A DNA stretch of 9,729 nucleotides, taken from positions 1 through 9,729 of the forward strand of contig JAGVVX010000030.1 in assembly GCA_018304565.1 (NCBI GenBank), in the 5' to 3' direction. Both the position numbers and the translations under genes were made by a program. Of the stretch, positions 1 to 6,118 are shown in pieces (the first letter of the stretch is position 1; each line of letters starts with the position of its first letter). This stretch comes from Candidatus Aenigmatarchaeota archaeon. GTDB lineage: Archaea > Aenigmatarchaeota > Aenigmatarchaeia > GW2011-AR5. The notes under the pieces were generated by a model. It ran no database searches and was not told the origin of the DNA. It saw nothing but the letters and a program-made list of their open reading frames with translations.

Positions 1-1
1 G

Positions 2-154
2 ATTTCCGATTCGGTCTTTGCAGTCGCCATGGAGAACATGAAAAAGGTTGAAGAGTACTTCCAGGAGTGGGAAGACAAGATAGAATGGGAGATGTACGAG
101 GTCATGATGGAATTTGACAAGCTTTTAAATAAAAACAGGAAAATAAGTGAGTAG
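2..154 (+). CDS. 3' end of an unrecognised acidic gene (partial)
   Basis: An open frame enters from the left edge and ends at TAG 152-154, giving the last 50 residues of a protein. The stretch is rich in Glu, Lys, Met and Trp and looks helical (for example KKVEEYFQEWEDKIEWEMYE), possibly a C-terminal amphipathic helix or coiled coil. No catalytic motif or membrane segment is visible, and I do not recognise the family. Only 2 bases separate its stop from the cdc48 ATG at 157, so the two genes are probably co-transcribed and perhaps translationally coupled. The N-terminal part, which would be needed to name it, lies outside the window. Confidence 0.7.
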   Translation: MSDSVFAVAMENMKKVEEYFQEWEDKIEWEMYEVMMEFDKLLNKNRKISE

Positions 155-156
155 AT

Positions 157-708
157 ATGGGCGAGGAAATAAGGCTTAAGGTAGGAGAACTCACTGAAAG
201 AGGAGACTTCGGCAGAGGCATTATAAGGATCTCTGCCCGCGACATGAAGCGCGTGGGCGTCACGGAAGGCGATATAGTAGAACTCGAGGGCAAACGAAAG
301 ACAGCCGCCATTGCCGTCAGGTCCTATCCGGCCGATATAGGCCTGGATATCATACGCATGGACGGCCTTGTAAGGAGGAACTGCGGCGCGGGCATAAGCG
401 AGCCCGTAAAAATCAGCAAAGCGGACGGAAAAGAAGCGAAGGCCGTGACCATAGCGCCTGCAAGACGCGGCATCATAATCCACATGGGCGGCAACCTGAT
501 AAAGCAAAACCTTCTCATGAGGCCCCTGATCGTCGGCGATATAATCATACCAAACCCTGTTGTGCAAGACAGGAAAACACAGACAACCCTTTTCGAGCAA
601 TTCTTCGGGGTGGATTTCGGAGAATTCTTCTTCACGCCATTCGGCGAGGAAAAATTCGTTGTAGTCAGCACAGAACCGAAAGGCACGGTAAGGCCACGAA
701 GCCGTTAG
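157..708 (+). CDS. cdc48: Cdc48/VCP AAA+ ATPase, N-domain fragment (frame breaks before D1)
   Basis: This encodes the substrate- and adaptor-binding N-domain of archaeal Cdc48, a hexameric ATP-driven unfoldase of the cytoplasm. Residues about 5-90 match the double-psi beta barrel (GRGIIRISARDMKR, GDIVELEGKRKTAAIAV, IIRMDGLVRRN). Residues about 95-180 match the second N subdomain and end in the typical FVVVSTEPKGTVR. The ATG at 157 lies 2 bases after the upstream stop. The frame then closes early at TAG 706-708, just before the linker to D1. The linker continues in the -1 frame (ATKPLEEDKIPEVTYEDLGG, from about 693). Adding one G to the GG at 692-693 would join the two frames into an ordinary Cdc48. 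Family identity is clear; whether the break is real or a sequencing indel is not. Confidence 0.88.
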   Translation: MGEEIRLKVGELTERGDFGRGIIRISARDMKRVGVTEGDIVELEGKRKTAAIAVRSYPADIGLDIIRMDGLVRRNCGAGISEPVKISKADGKEAKAVTIAPARRGIIIHMGGNLIKQNLLMRPLIVGDIIIPNPVVQDRKTQTTLFEQFFGVDFGEFFFTPFGEEKFVVVSTEPKGTVRPRSR

Positions 709-773
709 AGGAAGATAAGATACCGGAAGTAACATATGAAGACCTTGGAGGCCTGCATGAAGAAGTCAAGAAA

Positions 774-2168
774 GTGCGGGAGCTTATAGAGCTGCCGCTG
801 AAACATCCCGAGCTCTTTGAGAGATTGGGAATAGAGCCGCCGAGAGGAATATTGCTGCACGGGCCGCCCGGCACCGGAAAGACGCTTCTTGCAAAAGCTG
901 TTGCCAACGAATCGGGTGCTAGATTCTTAGTTATCAATGGTCCGGAGGTAATGTGCGTAGGCGCAGACACACCTATACTTACGAACCCAAACGGATTCGT
1001 AAAAGCCCAAGAAATCTTTGAAAAAGAAGGTGAGACCAAGGAAACTGGCAAGCTGCAAATAAAGAAGCTGAAAGAACCTGTTTCTACTTTTGCCATAGAT
1101 AAAGAAGGAAAGATTGTCAAAGCACATATAACTCATACAGCCAAACTTAATGCACCTTCTTACAATGTATCATTAAGCGACGGCAACAAGCTAACAACAT
1201 CGCATAACCAACCATTTTTGGTTTACGAAAATGGAACGCTTATCTGGAAAAGAGTAACCGAACTTAAGGAAGGCGGCTTTGTTGCAAGACTGAATAAAGT
1301 AAAAACTGAAGAAACAAGTTTCGTTTTAAATATTGGAAGTATAAAGAACCTGGTTAAAAAAGACGGCAAATACGCTATCAAAAATAGGAACTTGTCAAGA
1401 AGCAATTTCATTAAATTGCCTGAAACAACTTCTCCAGAACTTATGGAATTCTTTGGATTTGTCGTCTCGGAAGGAAGCATAGATAAAAGAGGAGATGGTA
1501 TATCGTTTGCAAATATAGACAATAGACTGCGAAACAGATTCAAGGAACTCTGTTCAATGCTTTTTGATATAACTCATTTCCACGAAGACGATGAAAAGAT
1601 ATCAGTTTATTCAAAGACACTTATTGAATACATGAAATTAGCAGGCTTTACAAATGCAAATAAAGTAGTGATTCCGGGATATTTTTTCAAACTACCTAGA
1701 AAAGAAATCGAAGCATTTGTGAATGCTTATTTTGAGGGTGATGGTACTGTCAGTATCATTAAAATAAAAGGAATGGATTATCCAACTCCTATCTTGTACA
1801 GTAAGAACAGGGAATTCTTACAACAGTTTCAAGCTTTGATTCAAATAAAACTTGGAATTTCAACGTGCCTCAAGGAGCATAAAACGCCAAAAGGACTGAT
1901 GCACAAGCTTGTTGTGCGTGGCTACGAAGGAAGATTAAAATTTGCCGACTTTGCAACAACAGGCAAAGGAGAAAAGCTACAACAAATAAGAAAGGTAAAA
2001 AGAGCAAAAGAATTCGAGAATGTCCCTTTTGCTTCATCACTAGTAGCAGCAATTAAACAGCTCCCATACAAACAATATAGGAATCACGATTATTATGTTT
2101 ACGGAAACAATAACCTTACAAAGCACGCATTACAAAGACTTTCAAGATCTATACGACTTTACTGTTGA
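774..2168 (+). CDS. cdc48: Cdc48 D1 Walker A segment plus most of an in-frame intein
   Basis: Homology to Cdc48 starts before the first usable start codon (GTG 774): the same frame reads the N-D1 linker and the VTYEDLGG motif from about 693. D1 follows with PRGILLHGPPGTGKT (Walker A) and LLAKAVANESGARF, up to INGPEVM. At 954 the reading passes without a stop into an intein beginning CVGADTPIL. The frame holds the intein N-terminal splicing blocks and both LAGLIDADG motifs. It ends at TGA 2166-2168, before the C-terminal splicing block, which is found one frame over. A GTG 774 start would omit the conserved DLGG motif of D1, so independent initiation here is unlikely to give a working ATPase. 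More likely this is the middle of one cdc48 gene. Confidence 0.85.
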   Translation: MRELIELPLKHPELFERLGIEPPRGILLHGPPGTGKTLLAKAVANESGARFLVINGPEVMCVGADTPILTNPNGFVKAQEIFEKEGETKETGKLQIKKLKEPVSTFAIDKEGKIVKAHITHTAKLNAPSYNVSLSDGNKLTTSHNQPFLVYENGTLIWKRVTELKEGGFVARLNKVKTEETSFVLNIGSIKNLVKKDGKYAIKNRNLSRSNFIKLPETTSPELMEFFGFVVSEGSIDKRGDGISFANIDNRLRNRFKELCSMLFDITHFHEDDEKISVYSKTLIEYMKLAGFTNANKVVIPGYFFKLPRKEIEAFVNAYFEGDGTVSIIKIKGMDYPTPILYSKNREFLQQFQALIQIKLGISTCLKEHKTPKGLMHKLVVRGYEGRLKFADFATTGKGEKLQQIRKVKRAKEFENVPFASSLVAAIKQLPYKQYRNHDYYVYGNNNLTKHALQRLSRSIRLYC

Positions 2169-2211
2169 CAAAGATAATTTCACTGGTGCGCCGTATTTCT
2201 TACTGCATAAC
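954..2211 (+). mobile_element. LAGLIDADG intein in Cdc48 D1, C-terminal splicing region out of frame
   Basis: This is a protein-splicing element of about 419 residues. It starts at Cys1 (954-956, CVGADTPIL, block A). Block B is TTSHNQ with the T-x-x-H pair (1194-1205). A homing endonuclease carries two LAGLIDADG motifs, FFGFVVSEGS (about 1446-1478) and NAYFEGDGT (about 1722-1748), whose acidic residues are kept. Block F is LYDFTVD (about 2146-2166), and block G is FLLHN followed by Ser+1 (2197-2214). The host junction is GPEVM / SKFYGESE, immediately before D1 pore loop 1. The length, 1258 bases, is one base over a multiple of three: blocks F-G are in the +1 frame relative to the rest. Deleting one T from TTT 2098-2100 would give a natural-looking join. 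Its DNA is more AT-rich than the host gene (20/60 GC at 1381-1440, 33/60 at 2461-2520). Confidence 0.9.
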
Positions 2212-3645
2212 TCCAAATTTTATGGAGAATCGGAGGAAAATTTAAGGAAGGTATTCGAGCAGGCAGACAAGAACTCTCCAAGCATAATTTTCATTGACGA
2301 GATAGACGCTATTGCACCGAAGCGGGAAGAGGTAAAAGGCGAAGTAGAAAAACGAGTGGTGTCGCAACTGCTTACGCTAATGGACGGGCTGAAGTCAAGG
2401 GGAAAAGTAATAGTCATAGGCGCCACAAACATACCCAACTCACTGGACCCTGCATTGAGAAGGCCGGGAAGATTCGACAGGGAGATAGAACTTGGCGTTC
2501 CATCCAAGCAGGGAAGGATGGAGATACTCCAGATTCACACAAGAGGAATGCCGCTTGCAAAAGACGTGGAGCTGGACAAGATAGCCGAGATAACGTACGG
2601 TTATGTAGGAGCAGATCTTAATGCATTGTGCAAGGAAGGAGCCATGCACGCATTGCGCAGGGTGCTGCCTGACATGGAAGCGATGCGCGAGGACAAGCCA
2701 ATTCCCCAGGACGTTCTGAAAAAACTTATAGTCAACAAGGAAGACTTCGAATATGCGCTGAAAATGGTAGAGCCTTCGGCCATGAGAGAGGTCCTCATAG
2801 AAATCCCGAAGGTAAAGTGGGATGATATCGGCGGCTTGGAAAGCATCAAGCAGGAACTGAAAGAAGTCGTTGAGTGGCCATTGAAGCGCCCGGAGTCTTT
2901 CACAAAGCTTGGCATAAGGCCGCCCGTAGGCGTGCTGATTTATGGCCCGCCGGGATGCGGAAAAACACTGCTTGCAAAAGCAGTCGCAAACGAGAGCGGA
3001 GCTAATTTCATTTCAGTAAAAGGCCCCGAACTTCTTTCAATGTGGGTAGGCGAAAGCGAGCATCATGTAAGGGACGTTTTCCGCCGGGCGAAGCAAGTCG
3101 CACCGTGCATTATATTTTTCGACGAGATAGATGCACTTGTACCCAGAAGGAGCTATGGATCCGAGTCGAACGTCACTGAGCGCGTGGTTTCACAACTTCT
3201 TGCAGAAATATCCGGGCTTGAGGATTTACACGACGTTGTCGTGATAGCTGCAACAAACAGACCGGACATAATAGATCCGGCTCTTCTGAGACCAGGCAGG
3301 TTTGACAGGCAAGTTCTTGTACCGACGCCCCAGGAAAAATCAAGATATGAAATACTCAAGGTGCATACGGTAAACGTTCCACTAACGAAGGACGTAGATC
3401 TCAAAAAACTTGCGCAAGATACGGAAGGCTACTCAGGCGCAGACCTGGAAGCCCTTGTCAGGGAAGCCGCTATCAATGCCATGAGAAGGAACCTAGACGC
3501 CGATATTGTTACAAATCGCGATTTTGCCGCCGCGCTGAAATATGTAAAGCCCTCTGTCACAGAAGACATGAACGCCTTCTACGAATCAATAATGAAGAAA
3601 CGGAAGGCGCAGAAAATCGAAGAAGAGGTCTCATACACGGGGTAA
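2095..3645 (+). CDS. cdc48: Cdc48 C-terminal part: intein C-terminus, rest of D1, full D2
   Basis: The frame opens at ATG 2095. Its first 39 residues are the intein C-terminal region, ending FLLHN at 2211. The host protein resumes at Ser (2212) with D1 pore loop SKFYGESEENLRK, Walker B IIFIDEIDAI, sensor 1 ATN and arginine fingers RRPGRFDRE. D2 follows with VKWDDIGG, Walker A GPPGCGKT, pore loop MWVGESE, Walker B IIFFDEIDAL, ATNRPDIIDPAL and RPGRFDR. All D2 catalytic motifs are intact, so ATPase activity and hexamer formation are expected if the protein is made. D1 has ATNIP where ATNRP is usual. The C-terminus ends SYTG and lacks a clear HbYX proteasome-docking tail. A possible weak AGGA at 2079-2082 precedes ATG 2095. 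As with the other fragments, it probably belongs to one broken cdc48 gene. Confidence 0.9.
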   Translation: MFTETITLQSTHYKDFQDLYDFTVDKDNFTGAPYFLLHNSKFYGESEENLRKVFEQADKNSPSIIFIDEIDAIAPKREEVKGEVEKRVVSQLLTLMDGLKSRGKVIVIGATNIPNSLDPALRRPGRFDREIELGVPSKQGRMEILQIHTRGMPLAKDVELDKIAEITYGYVGADLNALCKEGAMHALRRVLPDMEAMREDKPIPQDVLKKLIVNKEDFEYALKMVEPSAMREVLIEIPKVKWDDIGGLESIKQELKEVVEWPLKRPESFTKLGIRPPVGVLIYGPPGCGKTLLAKAVANESGANFISVKGPELLSMWVGESEHHVRDVFRRAKQVAPCIIFFDEIDALVPRRSYGSESNVTERVVSQLLAEISGLEDLHDVVVIAATNRPDIIDPALLRPGRFDRQVLVPTPQEKSRYEILKVHTVNVPLTKDVDLKKLAQDTEGYSGADLEALVREAAINAMRRNLDADIVTNRDFAAALKYVKPSVTEDMNAFYESIMKKRKAQKIEEEVSYTG

Positions 3646-3649
3646 TTGA

Positions 3650-3917
3650 ATGTCAGGAAAGCGGTTTTTAGAAGTGGTTTCAGGATTTTACATTGCAGTA
3701 ATACACACAAACCGCATTATTGATATGGAACTCGACGGCATCGGAAGCAGCACCGGATTGGGGTTAAGTTCTCAAAAAGCGTTAGCTTTTTGGAATCTCG
3801 GAGAAGCGAAGCTTCTCCCAAGATTTAACTGAAGCAGAAAAAAGAGAATACAGAACCAGAAGATTCAAGCATCTTATTGCAGAATCGCCGTATAGTATTG
3901 TTCAGAAGTATTTGTGA
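3650..3917 (+). pseudogene. small unrecognised gene, frame broken at a hairpin pair
   Basis: An ATG at 3650, 4 bases after the cdc48 stop and preceded by GGGG (3639-3642), opens a 60-codon frame (MSGKRFLEVVSGFYIAVIHT...). It runs to TGA 3830-3832. A second frame carries a strongly protein-like tail, LTEAEKREYRTRRFKH then LIAESPYSIVQKYL, ending at TGA 3915-3917, which overlaps the next gene's ATG as TGATG. I read both as one gene with a frame change in 3785-3825, exactly where two perfect hairpins sit. Two repairs are possible. Removing one T from the run 3787-3791 gives a continuous protein of about 88 residues. Alternatively, the hairpins are an insertion of length 1 mod 3. I do not recognise the family. 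Confidence is for the existence of a gene, not its integrity. Confidence 0.5.
3763..3829 (+). repeat. paired perfect hairpins with weak enclosing stem (locus A)
   Basis: The first stem is CAAAAAGC (3773-3780) with GCTTTTTG (3785-3792), loop GTTA. The second is GGAGAAGC (3800-3807) with GCTTCTCC (3811-3818), loop GAA, containing the very stable GCGAAGC mini-hairpin. It is extended by AATCT (3794-3798) with AGATT (3821-3825). GTTAA 3763-3767 and TTAAC 3825-3829 could close the pair into a three-way junction, although one base is shared. The layout matches locus B at 6002-6083. It lies within the frame break of the small gene. It could be a miniature transposable element, an IS200/IS605-type end or a coding coincidence. 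Confidence 0.5.
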
Positions 3918-4432
3918 TGAACATGCAACAAATATTATGCCTCAAGTCAGAAAACCATCTAGTCGAAGAACTCGAAAAATGCAATTCTTTGAAAGAAGTG
4001 TTTGGATTTGTCAAAGAATGTGTCGACAAGACGCTCAGGGAGAGCAGGGCAGGGATTGATATAGGACTTGCAGAGATGGGCAACAAGGATGGTGCCCTGC
4101 TCAGCGCATTCTACCCTGTCGGCTCAAACATAATCATGCTTAACACAACGCCTCTGAGAAGAATAATGGAGACGGAACCTGCATTGTTCAAACCTTACTT
4201 GTTCTCTGTACTGCTTCACGAATATTTGCACAGTTTGGGTTACGTAAACGAAACAGAAACAAGACAGCTATCATTCAAAATTTGTAAACACCTTTTTGGC
4301 GATGAGCATCCTGCAACCCAGATAAGCTTTGACATAAGAAAATTCTTTCCCTATCTGCTTTATCCGGGCGGGCATCCGGGCAATAAACAGGTCCAAGTAA
4401 TTGAAGTAGACGATCTTGACTACATCGGATAA
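3917..4432 (+). CDS. small protein with HEYLH zinc-protease-like motif
   Basis: This is a 171-residue protein, probably cytoplasmic, with no signal peptide or membrane segment visible. The central part ends in LLHEYLHSLGYVNETETR (residues about 99-116). That is an HExxH motif with acidic residues 7 and 9 positions beyond the second His, the pattern of a minimal zinc metallopeptidase (H101, E102, H105, E112 or E114). Conserved-looking segments before it include NIIMLNTTPLRRI. The C-terminal part is rich in Phe, Tyr, Pro and Gly (FFPYLLYPGGHPG). ATG 3917 was chosen over GTG 3914 because it forms a TGATG overlap with the upstream frame, implying coupled translation. I cannot name the family. Protease activity is inferred from the motif alone; a structural zinc site is possible. 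Confidence 0.75.
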   Translation: MNMQQILCLKSENHLVEELEKCNSLKEVFGFVKECVDKTLRESRAGIDIGLAEMGNKDGALLSAFYPVGSNIIMLNTTPLRRIMETEPALFKPYLFSVLLHEYLHSLGYVNETETRQLSFKICKHLFGDEHPATQISFDIRKFFPYLLYPGGHPGNKQVQVIEVDDLDYIG

Positions 4433-4459
4433 AATAAAAGCAAAAGAAATTTTTTATTT
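4431..4459. terminator. T-rich bidirectional terminator between convergent genes
   Basis: The plus strand has a run of six T and then ATTT at 4450-4459, after the HEYLH gene. The minus strand reads CTTTTGCTTTTATTTTATC (4445-4431 region) after the amidotransferase-like gene. Archaeal termination mainly uses oligo-T tracts, so this 21-base convergent gap can serve both directions. There is no strong hairpin. Confidence 0.45.
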
Positions 4460-5002
4460 GTGGTGCGTCTCCCACATATTGATGAAGCGAGAGAAGTTGT
4501 CCAATACCTTTCTGCCTTCCATGCCAAGCTCCGGATTGAAGTGCACCCCAAAGAAAGGGCTTTCAGCATGCTGTATAACTTCAAACTCGTGCTTTGATGA
4601 CGAGCCGGCAACAGAAAAGTTTTCTGGAAGTTCCTCGAATATGTAATTGCATTCATCCATGACAGTGAAAACCTTCTTGAGATCCAGAAGCAGCGGGCAC
4701 GGCTTCTTTATTGCAACACTGTCTTGTTTATGAGGCCTCTTGTTTTCCTTGATTGCTGCACCGAAGGCTGCAGCAACGTATGCATGACCAAGGCCTATGC
4801 CCAGCACGGGCTTGTCTGTCTTTTTCAGCAGGTCCGCTATAATTTTTTGCGAGTCCTTGCTGAGCTTGCCGTCAGAAATCACGTAGCCTGCAGCCTTTGC
4901 AGTTATTTGGTTCGGCTTCACTACAGAGTTTTTCACCCTCAAGAATGCAGATACTTCCTGCGCCCCTTTGCCGTTGTCAATTATCAGGATCATATACACC
5001 AT
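4454..5002 (-). CDS. GuaA-type class I glutamine amidotransferase homologue lacking catalytic Cys and His
   Basis: The 182 residues match the size and order of the archaeal GMP synthase amidotransferase subunit. The N-terminus is MILIIDNGKG, the nucleophile elbow region is PVLGIGLGHAYVAAAFG (residues 65-81), and the C-terminal triad region is FFGVHFNPELG (150-160). Working enzymes have GICLGH and GVQFHPE. Here the nucleophilic Cys is Gly70 (codon 4793-4795) and the catalytic His is Asn156 (codon 4535-4537), with only Glu158 left. It therefore should not hydrolyse glutamine. It may be a regulatory or structural pseudoenzyme, or bind a ligand. The start could be Met1 or Met4 (4993); Met4 matches the usual family start. 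A TATA-like box lies 26-32 bases upstream of 5002, so it has its own promoter and is nearly leaderless. No guaA synthetase gene is in the window. Confidence 0.8.
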   Translation of the reverse strand: MVYMILIIDNGKGAQEVSAFLRVKNSVVKPNQITAKAAGYVISDGKLSKDSQKIIADLLKKTDKPVLGIGLGHAYVAAAFGAAIKENKRPHKQDSVAIKKPCPLLLDLKKVFTVMDECNYIFEELPENFSVAGSSSKHEFEVIQHAESPFFGVHFNPELGMEGRKVLDNFSRFINMWETHHK

Positions 5003-5027
5003 CTATTTTAACAGTGTGTCGGAAGCT

Positions 5028-5034
5028 TTTATAT
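5028..5034 (-). promoter_or_regulatory. TATA box of the amidotransferase-like gene
   Basis: The minus strand reads ATATAAAAG here, in the 58-base gap after the methionine aminopeptidase stop. The box is centred about 29 bases before ATG 5002, which predicts transcription starting at about 5006 with a leader of only a few bases (about a dozen if Met4 is used). Confidence 0.5.
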
Positions 5035-5060
5035 TGTTATCTGCGGCCAAGAACCCAGAC

Positions 5061-5951
5061 TCAGACTCTTGTCGTGACTATCGGCGGATCCTGTATGATC
5101 ACTGTATGCTCGAACTGGGAGACCATTCCGCCCTCAATTTCCTTAAGTACTGCATAATTATATATCGCATTGCGCTCGCGCAATTCTTTCATCGCTATCC
5201 TTAGCTTTATTTGAGAGTCTACAGGCAACCAGCGCTCAGCGAAAGGCAGGCCGTTGAATTGTTGCGCAAAATCAAGAATCTTTCTGGCATCAGGATTCCT
5301 TACAGCTACAGGCTTTAGGAGCATGTAAATAAAAACCTGCTCAGATTCCTTTATGCGCCCTGCGCCGTCAGTTGCAAACGGCTCTATGGCAATAACCTGA
5401 TTCTCCTGCAGCCTGTAATTCGTTGCAGTTTTCACATTTGGCACCTGCGGGTCAGCATGCAGGTGATAGCGTTCGATACCATGACCAGTCAGGTTGCTTA
5501 CAGGCTTGTAGCCATAGCTCGTTATGGTATTCTCAATGGCATCCGATAAATCACCAAGCCTTGCTTCTGGCTTGCACTCTTTTATCGCTTCTTCCAGCGC
5601 GCGCTGCGAAGCTTCTGCCATTTCCCCGTAATCCTTGTTGAAGCAGATGGTTATTGCCGTGTCGCCTGCATAGCCGTCTATGTGAGCACCTATATCTATC
5701 TTGATAATATCATTTTCCTGCACTATCGTTGCATCATTCTTCGGCGGCGTGTAATGCGCAGCTGTGCTGTTCAAGGAAAGATTTGCTGGAAAGGCAGGCT
5801 CGGCTCCTTTCTCGCGCATCATTGCTTCTATTCTCTCGGCTATGTCAAGCAGCTTTGCACCGGGCTTCACGAGACCCCTTGCTGCTTCAAGAACCTCGGC
5901 GGTGATGCGGCCCGCCTGCTTGGCTTTTTCGAGTTCTTCAGGTGAATACAT
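5061..5951 (-). CDS. map: methionine aminopeptidase, type II
   Basis: It removes the initiator methionine from nascent proteins at the ribosome using a two-metal centre. The 296-residue length fits archaeal type II enzymes, which lack the eukaryotic N-terminal extension. The five metal ligands are present: Asp86 (IDIGAHIDG), Asp97 (YAGDTA), His157 (GHGIERY), Glu190 (AIEPFAT) and Glu281 (QFEHTVII). His66 (STAAHYTP) and His165 are in the positions of the conserved substrate-site histidines. The type II helical insert lies at about 205-270 (GLPFAERWLP). ATG 5951 is supported by a TATA-like box about 26 bases upstream. The gene looks intact. It appears to be transcribed alone: the next gene down has its own promoter, and the region upstream is hairpin-rich and noncoding. 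Confidence 0.97.
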   Translation of the reverse strand: MYSPEELEKAKQAGRITAEVLEAARGLVKPGAKLLDIAERIEAMMREKGAEPAFPANLSLNSTAAHYTPPKNDATIVQENDIIKIDIGAHIDGYAGDTAITICFNKDYGEMAEASQRALEEAIKECKPEARLGDLSDAIENTITSYGYKPVSNLTGHGIERYHLHADPQVPNVKTATNYRLQENQVIAIEPFATDGAGRIKESEQVFIYMLLKPVAVRNPDARKILDFAQQFNGLPFAERWLPVDSQIKLRIAMKELRERNAIYNYAVLKEIEGGMVSQFEHTVIIQDPPIVTTRV

Positions 5952-5973
5952 CAGAATACAATAAAGAATTAGG

Positions 5974-5980
5974 CTTAAAT
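5974..5980 (-). promoter_or_regulatory. TATA-like box of map
   Basis: The minus strand reads ATTTAAG, centred about 26 bases before ATG 5951, predicting a leaderless transcript. It sits between the start codon and the structured region that begins at 6002. Confidence 0.45.
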
Positions 5981-6001
5981 TATCCTCAGAGACATTGAAA
6001 A

Positions 6002-6083
6002 CTGCTGTCTTTTCTGCAAAGGACTTTTAAGAAGTCCTTTGAGAAATTCAGGAGAGCTTCGCTCTCCATGAATTAGACAGCAG
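6002..6083. repeat. 82-base three-way-junction hairpin element (locus B)
   Basis: CTGCTGTCT (6002-6010) pairs with AGACAGCAG (6075-6083), nine base pairs. Inside are two hairpins: CAAAGGACTT (6017-6026) with AAGTCCTTTG (6032-6041), loop TTAAG; and GGAGAGC (6051-6057) with GCTCTCC (6061-6067), loop TTC, extended by AATTCA (6045-6050) with TGAATT (6069-6074). All stems pair perfectly, with one unpaired A at 6068. The region is noncoding, between the map promoter and the end of the HAD gene. It shares its layout with locus A at 3763-3829. Confidence 0.65.
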
Positions 6084-6118
6084 ATGAAATACAATGTTTC
6101 TGGGATCACATCTTCTCA

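Noticed and set aside
684..708. Programmed ribosomal frameshift joining the Cdc48 N-domain to D1
   Set aside because: No slippery heptamer or downstream pseudoknot could be seen; a missing G in a GG run explains the break more simply.
3763..3829. Archaeal bulge-helix-bulge intron spliced by tRNA endonuclease
   Set aside because: No symmetrical 3-base bulge, 4-pair helix, 3-base bulge could be drawn at the boundaries; the stems are uninterrupted hairpins.
4416..4656. Plus- and minus-strand ORFs of 76-78 codons over the end of the amidotransferase-like gene
   Set aside because: They are shadows of the 182-residue gene, which has clear family motifs and a promoter.
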